Part shown: positions 18,802-27,653 of the stretch, piece after piece
How the letters are laid out: the number at the start of each line of letters is the position of its first letter
Numbering within the stretch: the stretch's first letter is position 1
Origin: AP-15 sp963814865
Lineage (GTDB): Bacteria > Pseudomonadota > Alphaproteobacteria > ATCC43930 > CGMCC-115725
NCBI GenBank assembly: GCA_963814865.1
Contig: CAWFEN010000010.1
Location: forward strand, 682,001-746,000
Reading direction: 5' to 3'
Length of the DNA: 64,000 nucleotides
Notes under the pieces: generated by a model
The model's database searches: none
What the model saw: the letters and a program-made list of their open reading frames with translations, nothing else
Told to the model about the DNA's origin: nothing
Made by a program: the position numbers and the translations under genes

Positions 18802-19944
18802 ATGACGATAGCAACCTATGCGTGCTCGGCCTGCGGGCGGATCTGGGCCGCCGATCGGCCGCGGTGGCGGTGCGATTGCGGCAGCCATCTCGACCTGACG
18901 CCCGGTCCCGGCCTCGCGCGCGGCGAGATCGCCGGCGCCGAGCCCTCGCTGTGGCGTTATGCCGCGGCGTTGGCGTTGCGCGGGCCGCCGCGGGTTTCCC
19001 TCGGTGAGGGCTGGACCCCGCTCATGACGCGTGCCTGGCACGGCGCCGAAATCCGCTTCAAGCTCGAATCGCAGATGCCGACCGGGTCGTTCAAGGACCG
19101 CGGCACCGCCGTCATGATCAACCATCTGATCGAGGCCGGGGTCGGGCCGATCCACGAGGATTCCTCGGGCAATGCCGGCGCCTCGATCGCGACTTACGCC
19201 GCTGCCGCCGGCATCCCGTGCCGCATCTATGTCCCGGCCGCGGCGCCGCGCGCCAAGCTGGTGCAGATCGCCGCCGCCGGCGCCGAACTCCGCGCCGTTC
19301 CCGGCACCCGGCAGGCGGTGGCGGAGGCTGCGCTGGCAGCGGCCGGCGAGAGCTTTTATGCGAGCCACAACTGGCACCCGTTCTTTATCGAGGGCACCAA
19401 GACGCTCGCCTACGAATTATGGGAGCAGCTCGGTTTTCGCCTGCCCGACAACATCCTCGTCCCGACCGGCTATGGCAGCAACATCCTCGGGCTCGAGCGC
19501 GGCTTCGACGAGCTCGAACGGCGCGGCGAGATCAGCGGGCGGCCACGGCTCTTCGCCGTCCAGGCGGCGAATTGCGCCGCCTTCGCCGCCGCCTGGGCAG
19601 CGAACGCGGAGGGGTTCGTGCCGTTCGCCGCGCAACCCACGATCGCCGACGGCATCGCCACGCCGCGGCCGGTCCGCACCGCCGCGGTGTTGCGCGCCTT
19701 GCGCCGCTCGCAGGGCGGCGTCACCGCCGTCGCCGAAGACGAGATCGGTCCGGCGCTTGCTTCGCTCGGGCATCTCGGGCTGTTCGTCGAGCCCACCGCC
19801 GCGACCGCCGGCGCCGCGCTGACCCGGCTGTTGCGCGACGGCACGATCGCACCGGGGGAGACCACGGTCGTCGTGCTGACCGGGCACGGCCTCAAGGCGG
19901 CGGAACGGATCGCCGAATTGCTGCCGGATGCGTTCGGCAGTTGA
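18802..19944 (+). CDS. Threonine synthase-like PLP-dependent enzyme
   Basis: A 380-residue fold-type II PLP enzyme. The N-terminus carries a zinc-ribbon-like cysteine set (CSACGRIW...CDCG). The PLP lysine is in MPTGSFKDRGT, the phosphate-binding loop is SSGNAGASIATYAA, and a second glycine-rich loop is PTGYGSNILG. These are the features of threonine synthase (O-phosphohomoserine to threonine), but relatives include other lyases, so I leave the symbol empty. A good GGAGG site lies 7 bases before ATG 18802. Neighbours are unrelated, so it is probably transcribed alone. Confidence 0.82.
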   Translation: MTIATYACSACGRIWAADRPRWRCDCGSHLDLTPGPGLARGEIAGAEPSLWRYAAALALRGPPRVSLGEGWTPLMTRAWHGAEIRFKLESQMPTGSFKDRGTAVMINHLIEAGVGPIHEDSSGNAGASIATYAAAAGIPCRIYVPAAAPRAKLVQIAAAGAELRAVPGTRQAVAEAALAAAGESFYASHNWHPFFIEGTKTLAYELWEQLGFRLPDNILVPTGYGSNILGLERGFDELERRGEISGRPRLFAVQAANCAAFAAAWAANAEGFVPFAAQPTIADGIATPRPVRTAAVLRALRRSQGGVTAVAEDEIGPALASLGHLGLFVEPTAATAGAALTRLLRDGTIAPGETTVVVLTGHGLKAAERIAELLPDAFGS

Positions 19945-19965
19945 ACGCGATCGGCGCATCGCCGT

Positions 19966-21147
19966 TCAGCTTTTGTCGATGAAGCTGCGGCCAATCAGCT
20001 GGCGGTGGATCTGGTTCGTGCCTTCCCAGATCTGGGTGATCTTGGCGTCGCGCAGCAGCCGCTCGACCCGGTAGTCCTTGCAGTAGCCATAGCCGCCGTG
20101 GAGCTGCACGGCCTCGGTCGCGATCCGCATCGCCAGATCGGAGGCCCGCATCTTGAGCATCGAAGCCTCGGAACCGAAATCCGCGGCGCCGCCATCGACC
20201 AGGCGCGCGACGTGCCACAGCCAGGCTTCGCACATCGCGAGATCGGTCGCGAGATCGGCAAGCAGGAACTGGATGCCCTGGAACTCGATGATGCGGCGCC
20301 CCGATTGGCGGCGCTCGTTGATGTAGGCCACCGCGTCTTCGAACGCGGCGCGGGCGATGCCGAGGGCATGCGCGGCCACGCTCGGCCGCGACTTGTTCAG
20401 CGCGGCGAGCAGCAGGGGCAGTCCGGCGCCGGGGCCGGCGAGCAGATTGGCGCGCGGCACCCGGCAATTCTCGAAGGCGAGTGCCGCCGTCGAGGAAGCG
20501 CGGTGCCCCATCTTGTCCTCGGTGCGGACCACCGCAACGCCCGGCATGCCTTTTTCGAGGATCAGCGCCGAGATCGCCCTCCGCTCGTCGGCAACCCCGG
20601 CCCATTTGCCGAAGACCAGGATCAGATCGGCAATGTCGCCATTGGTGATAAAAGTCTTGCCGCCCGAGACGATGATGGCATCGCCGTCGGGGGTGAATCG
20701 CGTCGTCATATGGGTCGCGTCCGAGCCGGCGTCGGGTTCGGTGATCGCGAGGGCTGCGAGCGCGCCCGCGACGACCCGCGGCAGCAGGCGCAGCTTCTGA
20801 TCCTCGGTGCCGAAATCGATGAGCGGCTTGATCGCGTGGAAATTCGTCGCCCAGATGATGCCGGTTGCGGCGCAGGCCCGCGCAATCTCGCGCACGCAGG
20901 CGAGATAGGCGGCATAGGAAAGCTCGGCGCCGCCATAGGCCTCGGGCACGAACATCGCGTTCAGGCCGAGCGCGTTGATCGCGCGCACATTGTCCCACGG
21001 GAATTCGCCGGTGCGGTCGTGCTGCGCGGCCCGAGGCGCGATCCGGTCGCGCGCCAGCGCACGCACGCCGGCGACGATCTGTGCTTCCTCCGGCGACAAT
21101 GCCGGAACCGCATCGAGGCGGTCGAAGATACCCGGACCGCCGGGCAC
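19966..21147 (-). CDS. Acyl-CoA dehydrogenase
   Basis: A 393-residue flavoenzyme of the acyl-CoA dehydrogenase family, full length. Signatures are the FAD/substrate segment ALAITEPDAGSDATHMTTRF, the C-terminal motif ATEAVQLHGGYGYCKDYRVE and QIWEGTNQIHRQLIGRS. The catalytic Glu would lie in the RVERLLRDAKI/IWEGT region. It oxidises an acyl-CoA thioester to the enoyl-CoA, passing electrons to ETF. The chain-length or branched preference is not visible. It ends just downstream of the threonine-synthase-like gene (convergent) and lies 2 bases downstream of moaE. Confidence 0.92.
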   Translation of the reverse strand: MPGGPGIFDRLDAVPALSPEEAQIVAGVRALARDRIAPRAAQHDRTGEFPWDNVRAINALGLNAMFVPEAYGGAELSYAAYLACVREIARACAATGIIWATNFHAIKPLIDFGTEDQKLRLLPRVVAGALAALAITEPDAGSDATHMTTRFTPDGDAIIVSGGKTFITNGDIADLILVFGKWAGVADERRAISALILEKGMPGVAVVRTEDKMGHRASSTAALAFENCRVPRANLLAGPGAGLPLLLAALNKSRPSVAAHALGIARAAFEDAVAYINERRQSGRRIIEFQGIQFLLADLATDLAMCEAWLWHVARLVDGGAADFGSEASMLKMRASDLAMRIATEAVQLHGGYGYCKDYRVERLLRDAKITQIWEGTNQIHRQLIGRSFIDKS

Positions 21148-21149
21148 GG

Positions 21150-21647
21150 TCAGCCCTTGCGGCCGGGCGCGCCGGAATCGGTCTCCGCCCAGCGCCCCTT
21201 TGCCGCGTCGTCGTCGGCGCAGGCTGCGACCCAGCGTTCGCCTTGCGGCGTCTCCTCGCTCTTCCAGAACGGCGCGTCGGTTTTCAGCCAGTCGATCAGG
21301 AAGTGGCAGGCGCCGAGCGCGGCTTCGCGATGCGGCGAGGCGGTGGCGACGAGGACGATGCGGTCGCCAGGTTCCAGCCGGCCGTAGCGGTGGATGATCA
21401 GCGACGCGTCGAGCGGCCAGCGCCGGTGCGCTTCCAATTCGATCTCGGCCAGCTTTTTCTCGGTCATGCCGGGATAATGTTCGAGGGTCAGCGCCCGGAC
21501 CTCGGCGCCGCCGCCCCCCGCCCCACTCGGTGACATGTCGCGCACCAGCCCGATAAAGCTCGCGACGGCGCCGATCCGATGATTGCCGGCGGCGAGGCGT
21601 TCGAGCTCGGCGCCGACGTCGAAATCTTCGCGCTGTACCCGGATCAT
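21150..21647 (-). CDS. moaE: Molybdopterin synthase catalytic subunit MoaE
   Basis: A 165-residue MoaE. It contains GAVASFIGLVRD near the N-terminus, LTLEHYPGMTEKKLAEIE, IIHRYGRLEPGDRIVLVATA and the C-terminal FLIDWLKTDAPFWKSEETP with the active-site lysines. With MoaD it converts cyclic pyranopterin phosphate to molybdopterin. The gene follows moaD by four bases in the minus-strand run mobB-moeA-moaD-moaE, a complete late-stage Moco cluster. The C-terminus is about 15 residues longer than average. Confidence 0.95.
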   Translation of the reverse strand: MIRVQREDFDVGAELERLAAGNHRIGAVASFIGLVRDMSPSGAGGGGAEVRALTLEHYPGMTEKKLAEIELEAHRRWPLDASLIIHRYGRLEPGDRIVLVATASPHREAALGACHFLIDWLKTDAPFWKSEETPQGERWVAACADDDAAKGRWAETDSGAPGRKG

Positions 21648-21651
21648 CGCC

Positions 21652-21903
21652 TCAGCCTCCGGTCATCGGCGGGAAGATCGCGATCTCGTCGCCCTCCCGC
21701 ACGGGGTGGTCGCGCCCGACATAATCCTGGTTGACCGCGACGCGGACGACATCGTGGTTCTGCAACGCCTCGGCATAGCCGCCGCCGCGCGATTGCAGCC
21801 AGGCGAGCAGCCCGGCCACGTCGCGGATGCCCGGCGGCAACGCCACCACCTCTTCGGCGCAGCCGATGCGCGCGCGCAGCCAGGCGAAATAGAGAATTCT
21901 CAC
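21652..21903 (-). CDS. moaD: Molybdopterin synthase sulfur carrier subunit MoaD
   Basis: An 83-residue ubiquitin-fold sulfur carrier. It starts MRILYFAWLRARIGCAEE and ends in the essential Gly-Gly (IFPPMTGG), which is adenylated and thiocarboxylated. NQDYVGRDHPVREGDEIAIF is the conserved C-terminal core. Its ATG overlaps the moeA stop by four bases and moaE follows immediately, so the three are coupled. Confidence 0.95.
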   Translation of the reverse strand: MRILYFAWLRARIGCAEEVVALPPGIRDVAGLLAWLQSRGGGYAEALQNHDVVRVAVNQDYVGRDHPVREGDEIAIFPPMTGG

Positions 21904-23153
21904 CCGATCACCTCGGCGAAGGGCAGAAAATCGACGATCGTGCCGGGCACGAGGTCGCCGGTTGCTTCGTCGAGAATGACGAGCCCCTCCGAACGCACGA
22001 TCGAAGACAGAACCCCGGCCCCGTCCTTCTCATATTTGACGGCGACCGCCGCATTGCCGTCACGCACCAGGCTGGCGCGCAGATATTCGCGGCGGCCCGG
22101 CTTTTTGCGGTAGGCAAAGCCGGCGCGGACCGGGAACAGAAGCGGCGGCGCGGCTCGGGCGCCGGCGAGCTTCAGGATCAGCGGCCGGGCCAGGACGGCG
22201 AAGGTCACGACGACCGCCACCGGGTTGCCGGGAAGCCCGATCAGCGGCACGCCGCCGACCTGGCCGAGCGCCACCGGACGCCCGGGCTTGATCGCCAGCC
22301 GCCAGAAATGGAGCGTGCCCAGCCGTTCGACCGCCGCCTTGACGTAATCCTCGTCGCCGGTCGAAACGCCGCCCGAGGTGACGATCAAATCATGCCCGGC
22401 GCACGCCGCGGCCAGCGTGTCGGCGAGCGCGGCTTCGCGGTCGGGGCGGATGCCGAGATCGGTGACGACGCAGCCGAGGCCTTCGAGCAGCGCCGCGAGC
22501 ACGAAGCGGTTGGCGTCGTAGATGGCCCCCGGCGGCAGCGCTGCGCCCGGCTCGCGCACTTCGTCCCCGGTCGACAGCAGCGCGACCCGCAGCCGGCGAC
22601 AGACCGGCAGCCGATCATGGCCGAGCGCCGCGGCGAGGCCGAGACCGGCCGGACCGAGCCGATGCCCGGCGGCGAGCGCGGTCTCGCCCCGCGCGACATC
22701 CTCGCCGGCACGGCGGCGGTTCGCGCCTTTCCGGATGCCCGGCTTGAGCCGAACCAGCCCGGCCTCGACGATGCAATCCTCCTGCATCAGAACCGTATCG
22801 GCGCCATCGGGCATCGCCGCGCCGGTGAAGATCCGGATCGCTTCGCCGCGCTTGACCGCGCGCCCGAGCGGATGCCCCGCGGCGGCCCGGCCGGCCACCG
22901 GCAGAACGGTCTCGCGATCGGGCAGCAGGTCCGCATGGGCGAGGGCGTAGCCGTCGACCGCGCTGTTGGCGTGCGGCGGCAGGTCCATCTCTGCGACGAG
23001 GTCGCGCGCCAGGACCCGCCCGGCGGCCGCCGTCAGCGGCACCGTCTCGGTCTCGACCACCGGAACAACGCGCTCATCGATGCGTGCGAGCGCCGCCTCG
23101 ACGCTCAACAGGGCGCCGCCAAAGGCAAAACAGTCGTCGCTCAGCTGCGGCAT
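21900..23153 (-). CDS. moeA: Molybdopterin molybdenumtransferase MoeA
   Basis: A MoeA of about 417 residues, which inserts molybdate into adenylylated molybdopterin. I start at ATG 23153 (MPQLSDDCFAFGG), since the longer frame runs into mobB. Family features are ANSAVDGYALAHADL, AIRIFTGAAMPDGADTVLMQ, the MoCF-binding core (LLSTGDEVREPGAALPPGAI; HDLIVTSGGVSTGDEDYV) and GLPGNPVAVVVTF. Its start lies inside the last codons of mobB (12-base overlap). Confidence 0.95.
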   Translation of the reverse strand: MPQLSDDCFAFGGALLSVEAALARIDERVVPVVETETVPLTAAAGRVLARDLVAEMDLPPHANSAVDGYALAHADLLPDRETVLPVAGRAAAGHPLGRAVKRGEAIRIFTGAAMPDGADTVLMQEDCIVEAGLVRLKPGIRKGANRRRAGEDVARGETALAAGHRLGPAGLGLAAALGHDRLPVCRRLRVALLSTGDEVREPGAALPPGAIYDANRFVLAALLEGLGCVVTDLGIRPDREAALADTLAAACAGHDLIVTSGGVSTGDEDYVKAAVERLGTLHFWRLAIKPGRPVALGQVGGVPLIGLPGNPVAVVVTFAVLARPLILKLAGARAAPPLLFPVRAGFAYRKKPGRREYLRASLVRDGNAAVAVKYEKDGAGVLSSIVRSEGLVILDEATGDLVPGTIVDFLPFAEVIG

Positions 23154-23650
23154 CGGATCTGCCCGTCGTGACCGAGGATGAAGGCGGCCACAGCTGCCGC
23201 ATCGGACAATGGCAGCCACGGCAGATCGAGCCCGGCCGGTCTCTCCTCGGCCGCGAAGGCGACGATGAACGGGTCGTCGGGATGCAGCAGCGGCTTGCCG
23301 AGCACCGGCCGGTAAACCTCGATCTTGGGGTGGGCATGCCGCTTGAACCCTTCGACGAGGACCAGATCGACCGGGCTCAGATGCCGCACGAGCTCGTCGA
23401 GCGAGGCTTCCGGGTCGCCGCGCAGCTCGTGCATCAAGGCCCAGCGCCGTTCCGAGGTGATCATGACCTCATGCGCTCCCGCCTGGCGATGGCGCCAGGA
23501 ATCCTTGCCCGGCTGATCGATGTCGAAGGCATGATGGGCATGCTTGATCGTCGAGACCGCGACGCCGCGCGCGACAAGCTCGGGAATCAGCGCGGTCATC
23601 AATGTCGTCTTGCCGCTCCCGCTCCAGCCGGCGAGGCCGAATATCCGCAT
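23141..23650 (-). CDS. mobB: Molybdopterin-guanine dinucleotide biosynthesis protein MobB
   Basis: A 169-residue P-loop protein beginning MRIFGLAGWSGSGKTTLMTA, with Walker A GWSGSGKT. It has TIKHAHHAFDIDQPGKDSWRHR and VDLVLVEGFKRHAHPKIEVYR, which are MobB signatures. It assists conversion of molybdopterin to the guanine-dinucleotide cofactor by MobA, which is not in view. It is the first of the Moco genes in this transcript, 59 bases downstream of pgsA. Confidence 0.94.
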   Translation of the reverse strand: MRIFGLAGWSGSGKTTLMTALIPELVARGVAVSTIKHAHHAFDIDQPGKDSWRHRQAGAHEVMITSERRWALMHELRGDPEASLDELVRHLSPVDLVLVEGFKRHAHPKIEVYRPVLGKPLLHPDDPFIVAFAAEERPAGLDLPWLPLSDAAAVAAFILGHDGQIRCRS

Positions 23651-23709
23651 GGCTGCCCGTCCTTATGGGCTCACTTGGTGACGGCGCGGGGCAGCCGCAA
23701 CCGGAGGGC

Positions 23710-24312
23710 CTAGGCCGGGTGCTCTGATTTGCGGCGGGCAACAGGCGCCGGGCGCGGGCGGGTGATGTGGGGAATCCCCGCCCGCAGATAATCGTAGCCG
23801 GTCACCAGGGTCAGCAGCGCGGCGAGCCACAGCAGCGTCTCGCCGATCGCGGTTACCGGCAGCAAGGCCGGCCCGGCGTCGCCGACGATCAGAAAGCCGA
23901 TCGCCACCATCTGAATGAACGTCTTCCACTTGGCGAGCCGCGAGACCGGCATGCCGACGCGCAGCCCCGCGAGGTACTCGCGCAGCCCCGAGACCAGGAT
24001 CTCGCGGCACAGGATGACCAGCGCCGGCAGCACCGCCGCCGCCGACAGCCGCCCGAAGGTCGTCAGCATGAACAAGGTCGCCGAGACCAGCAATTTGTCG
24101 GCGATCGGATCGAGAAACCGGCCGATCTCCGATTGCTGCTGCCAGCGCCGCGCCATGTGCCCGTCGAGCCAGTCGGTCACTCCCGCCGCCGAGAACAGCG
24201 CGCAGGCAAACCACCGCGCATAGTCGCCGGAGACGTAGAAGCTCGCAATCACCACCGGAATCGCCAGGATGCGCGACAGGGTCAACAGATTGGGCAGGCT
24301 GATCAGCAGCAC
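23710..24312 (-). CDS. pgsA: CDP-diacylglycerol-glycerol-3-phosphate 3-phosphatidyltransferase
   Basis: A 200-residue inner-membrane enzyme that makes phosphatidylglycerol phosphate. The CDP-alcohol phosphotransferase motif D-G-x2-A-R-x8-G-x3-D-x3-D is present (TDWLDGHMARR ... GRFLDPIADKL, about residues 45-72). Four to five hydrophobic segments follow. The start MLLISLPNLLTLSRI is typical. It lies 36 bases downstream of uvrC in the same direction; uvrC-pgsA-moaD/E is a common alphaproteobacterial order. Confidence 0.95.
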   Translation of the reverse strand: MLLISLPNLLTLSRILAIPVVIASFYVSGDYARWFACALFSAAGVTDWLDGHMARRWQQQSEIGRFLDPIADKLLVSATLFMLTTFGRLSAAAVLPALVILCREILVSGLREYLAGLRVGMPVSRLAKWKTFIQMVAIGFLIVGDAGPALLPVTAIGETLLWLAALLTLVTGYDYLRAGIPHITRPRPAPVARRKSEHPA

Positions 24313-24348
24313 GCATCACCCGCGGCGGGAGAACGAACGAGCGCGATC

Positions 24349-26496
24349 TTACTCATCGGCATGGAAATGATCATAAACCTTTTTTGCGACGGCTTTGTTG
24401 ATGCCGGCGATGCGCTCCAGTTCGCCGAGGCCGGCGCGCGCGACTGCCCGCGCCGAGCCGAAATGGTGCAGCAGAGCCTGCTTGCGCCGGGCGCCGATGC
24501 CGGCGATCTCGTCGAGCGGAGAATGCCCGAGCGCCTTGGTCCGGCGGGCGCGGTGAGTGCCGATGGCAAAGCGGTGCGCCTCGTCGCGCAGGCGCTGCAG
24601 GAAGTACAGGACAGGGTCGCGCGGATCGAGCGAGAACGGCGCGCGGCCGGGAACGAAGAAGCGCTCGCGGCCGGCGTTGCGGTCGGGCCCTTTGGCGATG
24701 CCGGCGATCGCGATGTCGACGATGCCGAGTTCGTCGAGCACGTTTTGCGTCACGCCGAGCTGTCCCTGGCCGCCGTCGATCAAAACGAGATCCGGCCAGG
24801 TCCCCTGCTCGCGCTCCGGGTCTTCCTTCAGCGCGCGGGCAAAGCGGCGCTGCAATACCTCGCGCATCATCGCGTAATCGTCACCGCCGCCGGGTGGGGA
24901 GCCAAGCGCCACAGGAACCGACCGCAGCTCCGTCGCCGGCCGTTCCGCATCTTCCCGCTGCGCGGATTCCTCCCTCTCTCCGCGTGCCGGGAAGGGGTCC
25001 GGCCGAGGGGCCGACTTCCTGCCATCGCCGCGGATCGTGAATTTGCGGTAGGCGGCCTTGATCAGGCCGTCCGGGCCGGCGACGATCATCGCGCCGACCG
25101 CGTTGGTGCCCTGGATATGGCTGTTGTCGTAGACCTCGATGCGGTTCGGCGGCCCGTCGAGGCCAAACACCGCGGCGACGCCGTCGAGCAGCCGGCGCTG
25201 CGAGGCGCTCTCGGCGAGGCGGCGGCCGAGCGCCTCGCGGGCCGATGCGAGGATGCGGTCGACCAGCTTTTTCTTGTCGCCGCGCTGCGGCACGGCGAGG
25301 CTGACGCGCTCGCCGCCGAGCGACAATGCCTCGGCGACGAGCTCCTGCTCGACCAGGCGATGGCTCAGCAGCACGAGCGGCGGCTTCGGGCGGTTGTCGT
25401 AGAATTGCCCGACGAACGAGGTCAGCACCTCCTCGACCGGAAGCTGACGGTCGTGACTCGGAAAATAGGCGCGGTTGCCCCAATTCTGACCGCCCCGAAA
25501 AAAGAAGATCTGGACGCAGGTTTGGCCGCCGGCCTGATGAGCGGCGATCAAATCGGCGTCGACCACCCCTTCGACATGAATGTCCTGGTGACCCTGGACC
25601 AGCGACAGCGCGCGGATACGGTCCCGGATCAACCCCGCCGCCTCGAAATCGAGGGCGTCGGCGGCGGCCTGCATCTCGGTGACGAGGCGCCGTTGCACAG
25701 CGCCGCTTTTGCCGGAGAGGAAGGCGTGCGCCTCGCCGATCAGGGCGGTGTAGTCGTCATGGCCGATCCGGCCGACGCAGGGCGCGCTGCACCGCTTGAT
25801 CTGGTACAGCAGGCACGGGCGCGTGCGGGCGGCAAACATGCTGTCGCTGCACGAGCGCAGCAGAAACGCCTTCTGCAACGTCACCAAGGTGCGGTTGACC
25901 GCGCCGGCCGAGGCGAACGGGCCGAAATAGCTGCCTTCCTTGTTGCGCGCGCCGCGATGCTTGGTCAGTTGCGGGAAGTCGTGGCCGGCGGCGATGTGGA
26001 TCAGCGGAAACGATTTATCGTCGCGCAGCAGGACATTGTAGCGCGGCATCAGCCGCTTGATCAGGTTGCATTCGAGGAGCAGCGCCTCCGCCTCGGTATG
26101 GGTGACGACGATGTCCATGGCCGTGGTCTCGGCGACCATCCGCCGCAACCGGTTCGACAGGCCGGCGAGGTGTGTGTAGTTCTGCACCCGGCTGCGCAGG
26201 CTGCGCGCCTTGCCGACATAGAGGGCGTCCCCTTTGCGGTCGAGCATGCGGTAGACGCCGGGGGCTGGCGGCATCGTCTTGAGCGCGGCTCGGATCGCGG
26301 CGAGGCCCGTCGCGGTGCCGCCGACCGGCGCGGCCGCCGCCTCCTCCTCGGCCGCCATCGGCGGGGCTGGAAGCACGCCGCCCGGCGCACGGCGCGGGTC
26401 CATCGGTGTCGATTTTCCGCGCCGCGCAGGTCGCCCGCCTGCCGGCAGCGGCGGCTTCGTCGTGCTCAACGACTCGTCAACCGGTTGAGCGGTCAT
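24349..26496 (-). CDS. uvrC: Excinuclease ABC subunit UvrC with an internal insertion
   Basis: A 715-residue UvrC. A roughly 65-residue, low-complexity N-terminal extension precedes the GIY-YIG nuclease domain (PGVYRMLDRKGDALYVGKAR). Then come the UVR motif (DALDFEAAGLIRDRI), the RNase H-like nuclease domain (LIDGGQGQLGV; VYDNSHIQGTNAVGAMIV) and C-terminal HhH repeats (LDEIAGIGARRKQALLHHFG). Between KFTIRGDGR and GDDYAMMREVL, where relatives have a few residues, about 45 extra residues are encoded, and the DNA there looks like an inserted palindromic repeat. With UvrA and UvrB it makes the dual incision in nucleotide excision repair. It begins a minus-strand run with pgsA. Confidence 0.95.
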   Translation of the reverse strand: MTAQPVDESLSTTKPPLPAGGRPARRGKSTPMDPRRAPGGVLPAPPMAAEEEAAAAPVGGTATGLAAIRAALKTMPPAPGVYRMLDRKGDALYVGKARSLRSRVQNYTHLAGLSNRLRRMVAETTAMDIVVTHTEAEALLLECNLIKRLMPRYNVLLRDDKSFPLIHIAAGHDFPQLTKHRGARNKEGSYFGPFASAGAVNRTLVTLQKAFLLRSCSDSMFAARTRPCLLYQIKRCSAPCVGRIGHDDYTALIGEAHAFLSGKSGAVQRRLVTEMQAAADALDFEAAGLIRDRIRALSLVQGHQDIHVEGVVDADLIAAHQAGGQTCVQIFFFRGGQNWGNRAYFPSHDRQLPVEEVLTSFVGQFYDNRPKPPLVLLSHRLVEQELVAEALSLGGERVSLAVPQRGDKKKLVDRILASAREALGRRLAESASQRRLLDGVAAVFGLDGPPNRIEVYDNSHIQGTNAVGAMIVAGPDGLIKAAYRKFTIRGDGRKSAPRPDPFPARGEREESAQREDAERPATELRSVPVALGSPPGGGDDYAMMREVLQRRFARALKEDPEREQGTWPDLVLIDGGQGQLGVTQNVLDELGIVDIAIAGIAKGPDRNAGRERFFVPGRAPFSLDPRDPVLYFLQRLRDEAHRFAIGTHRARRTKALGHSPLDEIAGIGARRKQALLHHFGSARAVARAGLGELERIAGINKAVAKKVYDHFHADE
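24965..25012. repeat. Palindromic repeat inserted in the uvrC coding frame
   Basis: The segment reads as CCCTCTCTCCGCG-TGCCGGG-AAGGGG, an imperfect hairpin of the form CCCTCTCC-CGC-loop-GCG-GGAGAGGG that is common as an intergenic repeat in many proteobacteria. Translated on the minus strand it gives PDPFPARGEREE. It lies exactly where UvrC has extra residues compared with the family and keeps the frame open. Confidence 0.5.
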
Positions 26497-26837
26497 CGGA
26501 ATTCCAGATCGTCACGTGATATCCACGAAAACTGTGGACAACTCTGTTGAAAATTCTCGGGCAGCCGAGCCGGAATCCAGCCGAGCCGGGAGTTTCCCAT
26601 CTTTGCCCAAAATTTGGGCTTCCATACAACTCATTGCATTCATTTATATTTTGTCAGGGACAGTTAATTTTCTTGAAACAATAGGGGGGATGGTTGCTGC
26701 GGGCCACTGTCCCACGACCGTCACATCGCCTGTGAACAAATTGCCCTGAACCTTCGGCCGTCGGCAAGAATCCTTGTGAATCTTGAGGTTACCAGCGCGT
26801 TTGTGCGAGCATTCCATTCGCGTTCCGGGCGAGTCGG
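26497..26837. other. Intergenic AT-rich region upstream of uvrC
   Basis: No gene is seen in 341 bases. The region is clearly richer in A+T than its surroundings, mainly 26600-26700, and should hold the uvrC promoter. It includes a perfect 15-nt palindrome at 26605-26619 (GCCCAAA-A-TTTGGGC), a possible operator, and a GATATCCACG...GTGGA dyad at about 26518-26538 that resembles one at 40095-40118. Confidence 0.4.
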
Positions 26838-27653
26838 CTATTCGGGGGCCGGCGGGCGCTGCGCCTGGGCCCAGCCGAGATGCTGGCCGCCGTCGAGGGC
26901 GATCATCTGGCCGGTCAGCGCCGGCGCCGACAGGATGAAGCGCAGCGCCGCCCCAATCTCCTCGGGGCTGGTGCCGCGGCGCAGCGGCATCGCCGCAACC
27001 TGCCGGGCGAATTGCTCGGGGCTCTGCCGCGGGCTCGGCAGGGTCGGACCGGGTCCGATGCCGTTGACCCGGATGCGCGGTGCGAGCGCGAGCGCCATGG
27101 TCCGGGTCAAGGTCCACAATCCTGCTTTTGAGAGTGTATACGAGACGAAGAACGGGGTCGGCGACCACACCCGCTCGTCCAGCATATTGACGACGGCGCC
27201 GCCCAGACCCGCCGGCAGCCGGGCCGCCAGCTGCTGGATCAGGACAAACGGCGCCCGCAGATTGACCGCGAGATGGGCGTCCCAGCCTTCCCGCGTCACG
27301 GTCTCGACCGTATCGTCGCCGAATACCCCGGCATTGTTGACGAGGCAGCCGATCGGCCCGAATGCCGCTTCCGCGCGCGGCAGCAGCGCCTTGACCGCGC
27401 CCTCGTCGGCGAGGTCGGCGCCGAGCGCAACCGCGCTGCCGCCTCTGTGGCGGATGGCCTCGGACACGCTTTCGGCAGCATCGCGCGAGCGGTGATAGTG
27501 GACGGCGACGGCGTAGCCTTCGGCGGCGAGGGCAAGGGCAACGGCGCGGCCGATCCGGCGCCCGCCGCCGGTCACCAGTGCCGCCTTGGGGATCGGTGCG
27601 ACCGGCGCCGCTCCGGTCGGTTCCTCCGCCGGCTCGGCGTCAGCGGCGGGCAC
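26838..27653 (-). CDS. SDR family oxidoreductase, pteridine-reductase-like
   Basis: A 271-residue short-chain dehydrogenase. The NAD(P) motif is VTGGGRRIGRAVALAL, whose paired Arg after the glycines favours NADPH as in pteridine and dihydromonapterin reductases. It has LVNNAGVFG, a catalytic Tyr-Lys pair in SYTLSKAGLWTLTRTM and RVNGIGPGPTLPS. The N-terminal 20 residues are a low-complexity extension. The substrate is unproven. Its start overlaps the uvrB stop by 14 bases, so it is probably co-transcribed with uvrB. Confidence 0.85.
   Translation of the reverse strand: MPAADAEPAEEPTGAAPVAPIPKAALVTGGGRRIGRAVALALAAEGYAVAVHYHRSRDAAESVSEAIRHRGGSAVALGADLADEGAVKALLPRAEAAFGPIGCLVNNAGVFGDDTVETVTREGWDAHLAVNLRAPFVLIQQLAARLPAGLGGAVVNMLDERVWSPTPFFVSYTLSKAGLWTLTRTMALALAPRIRVNGIGPGPTLPSPRQSPEQFARQVAAMPLRRGTSPEEIGAALRFILSAPALTGQMIALDGGQHLGWAQAQRPPAPE

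Noticed and set aside
23767..26550. 927-aa plus-strand open frame
   Set aside because: It lies opposite pgsA and uvrC, both certain genes, and has no recognisable domain.
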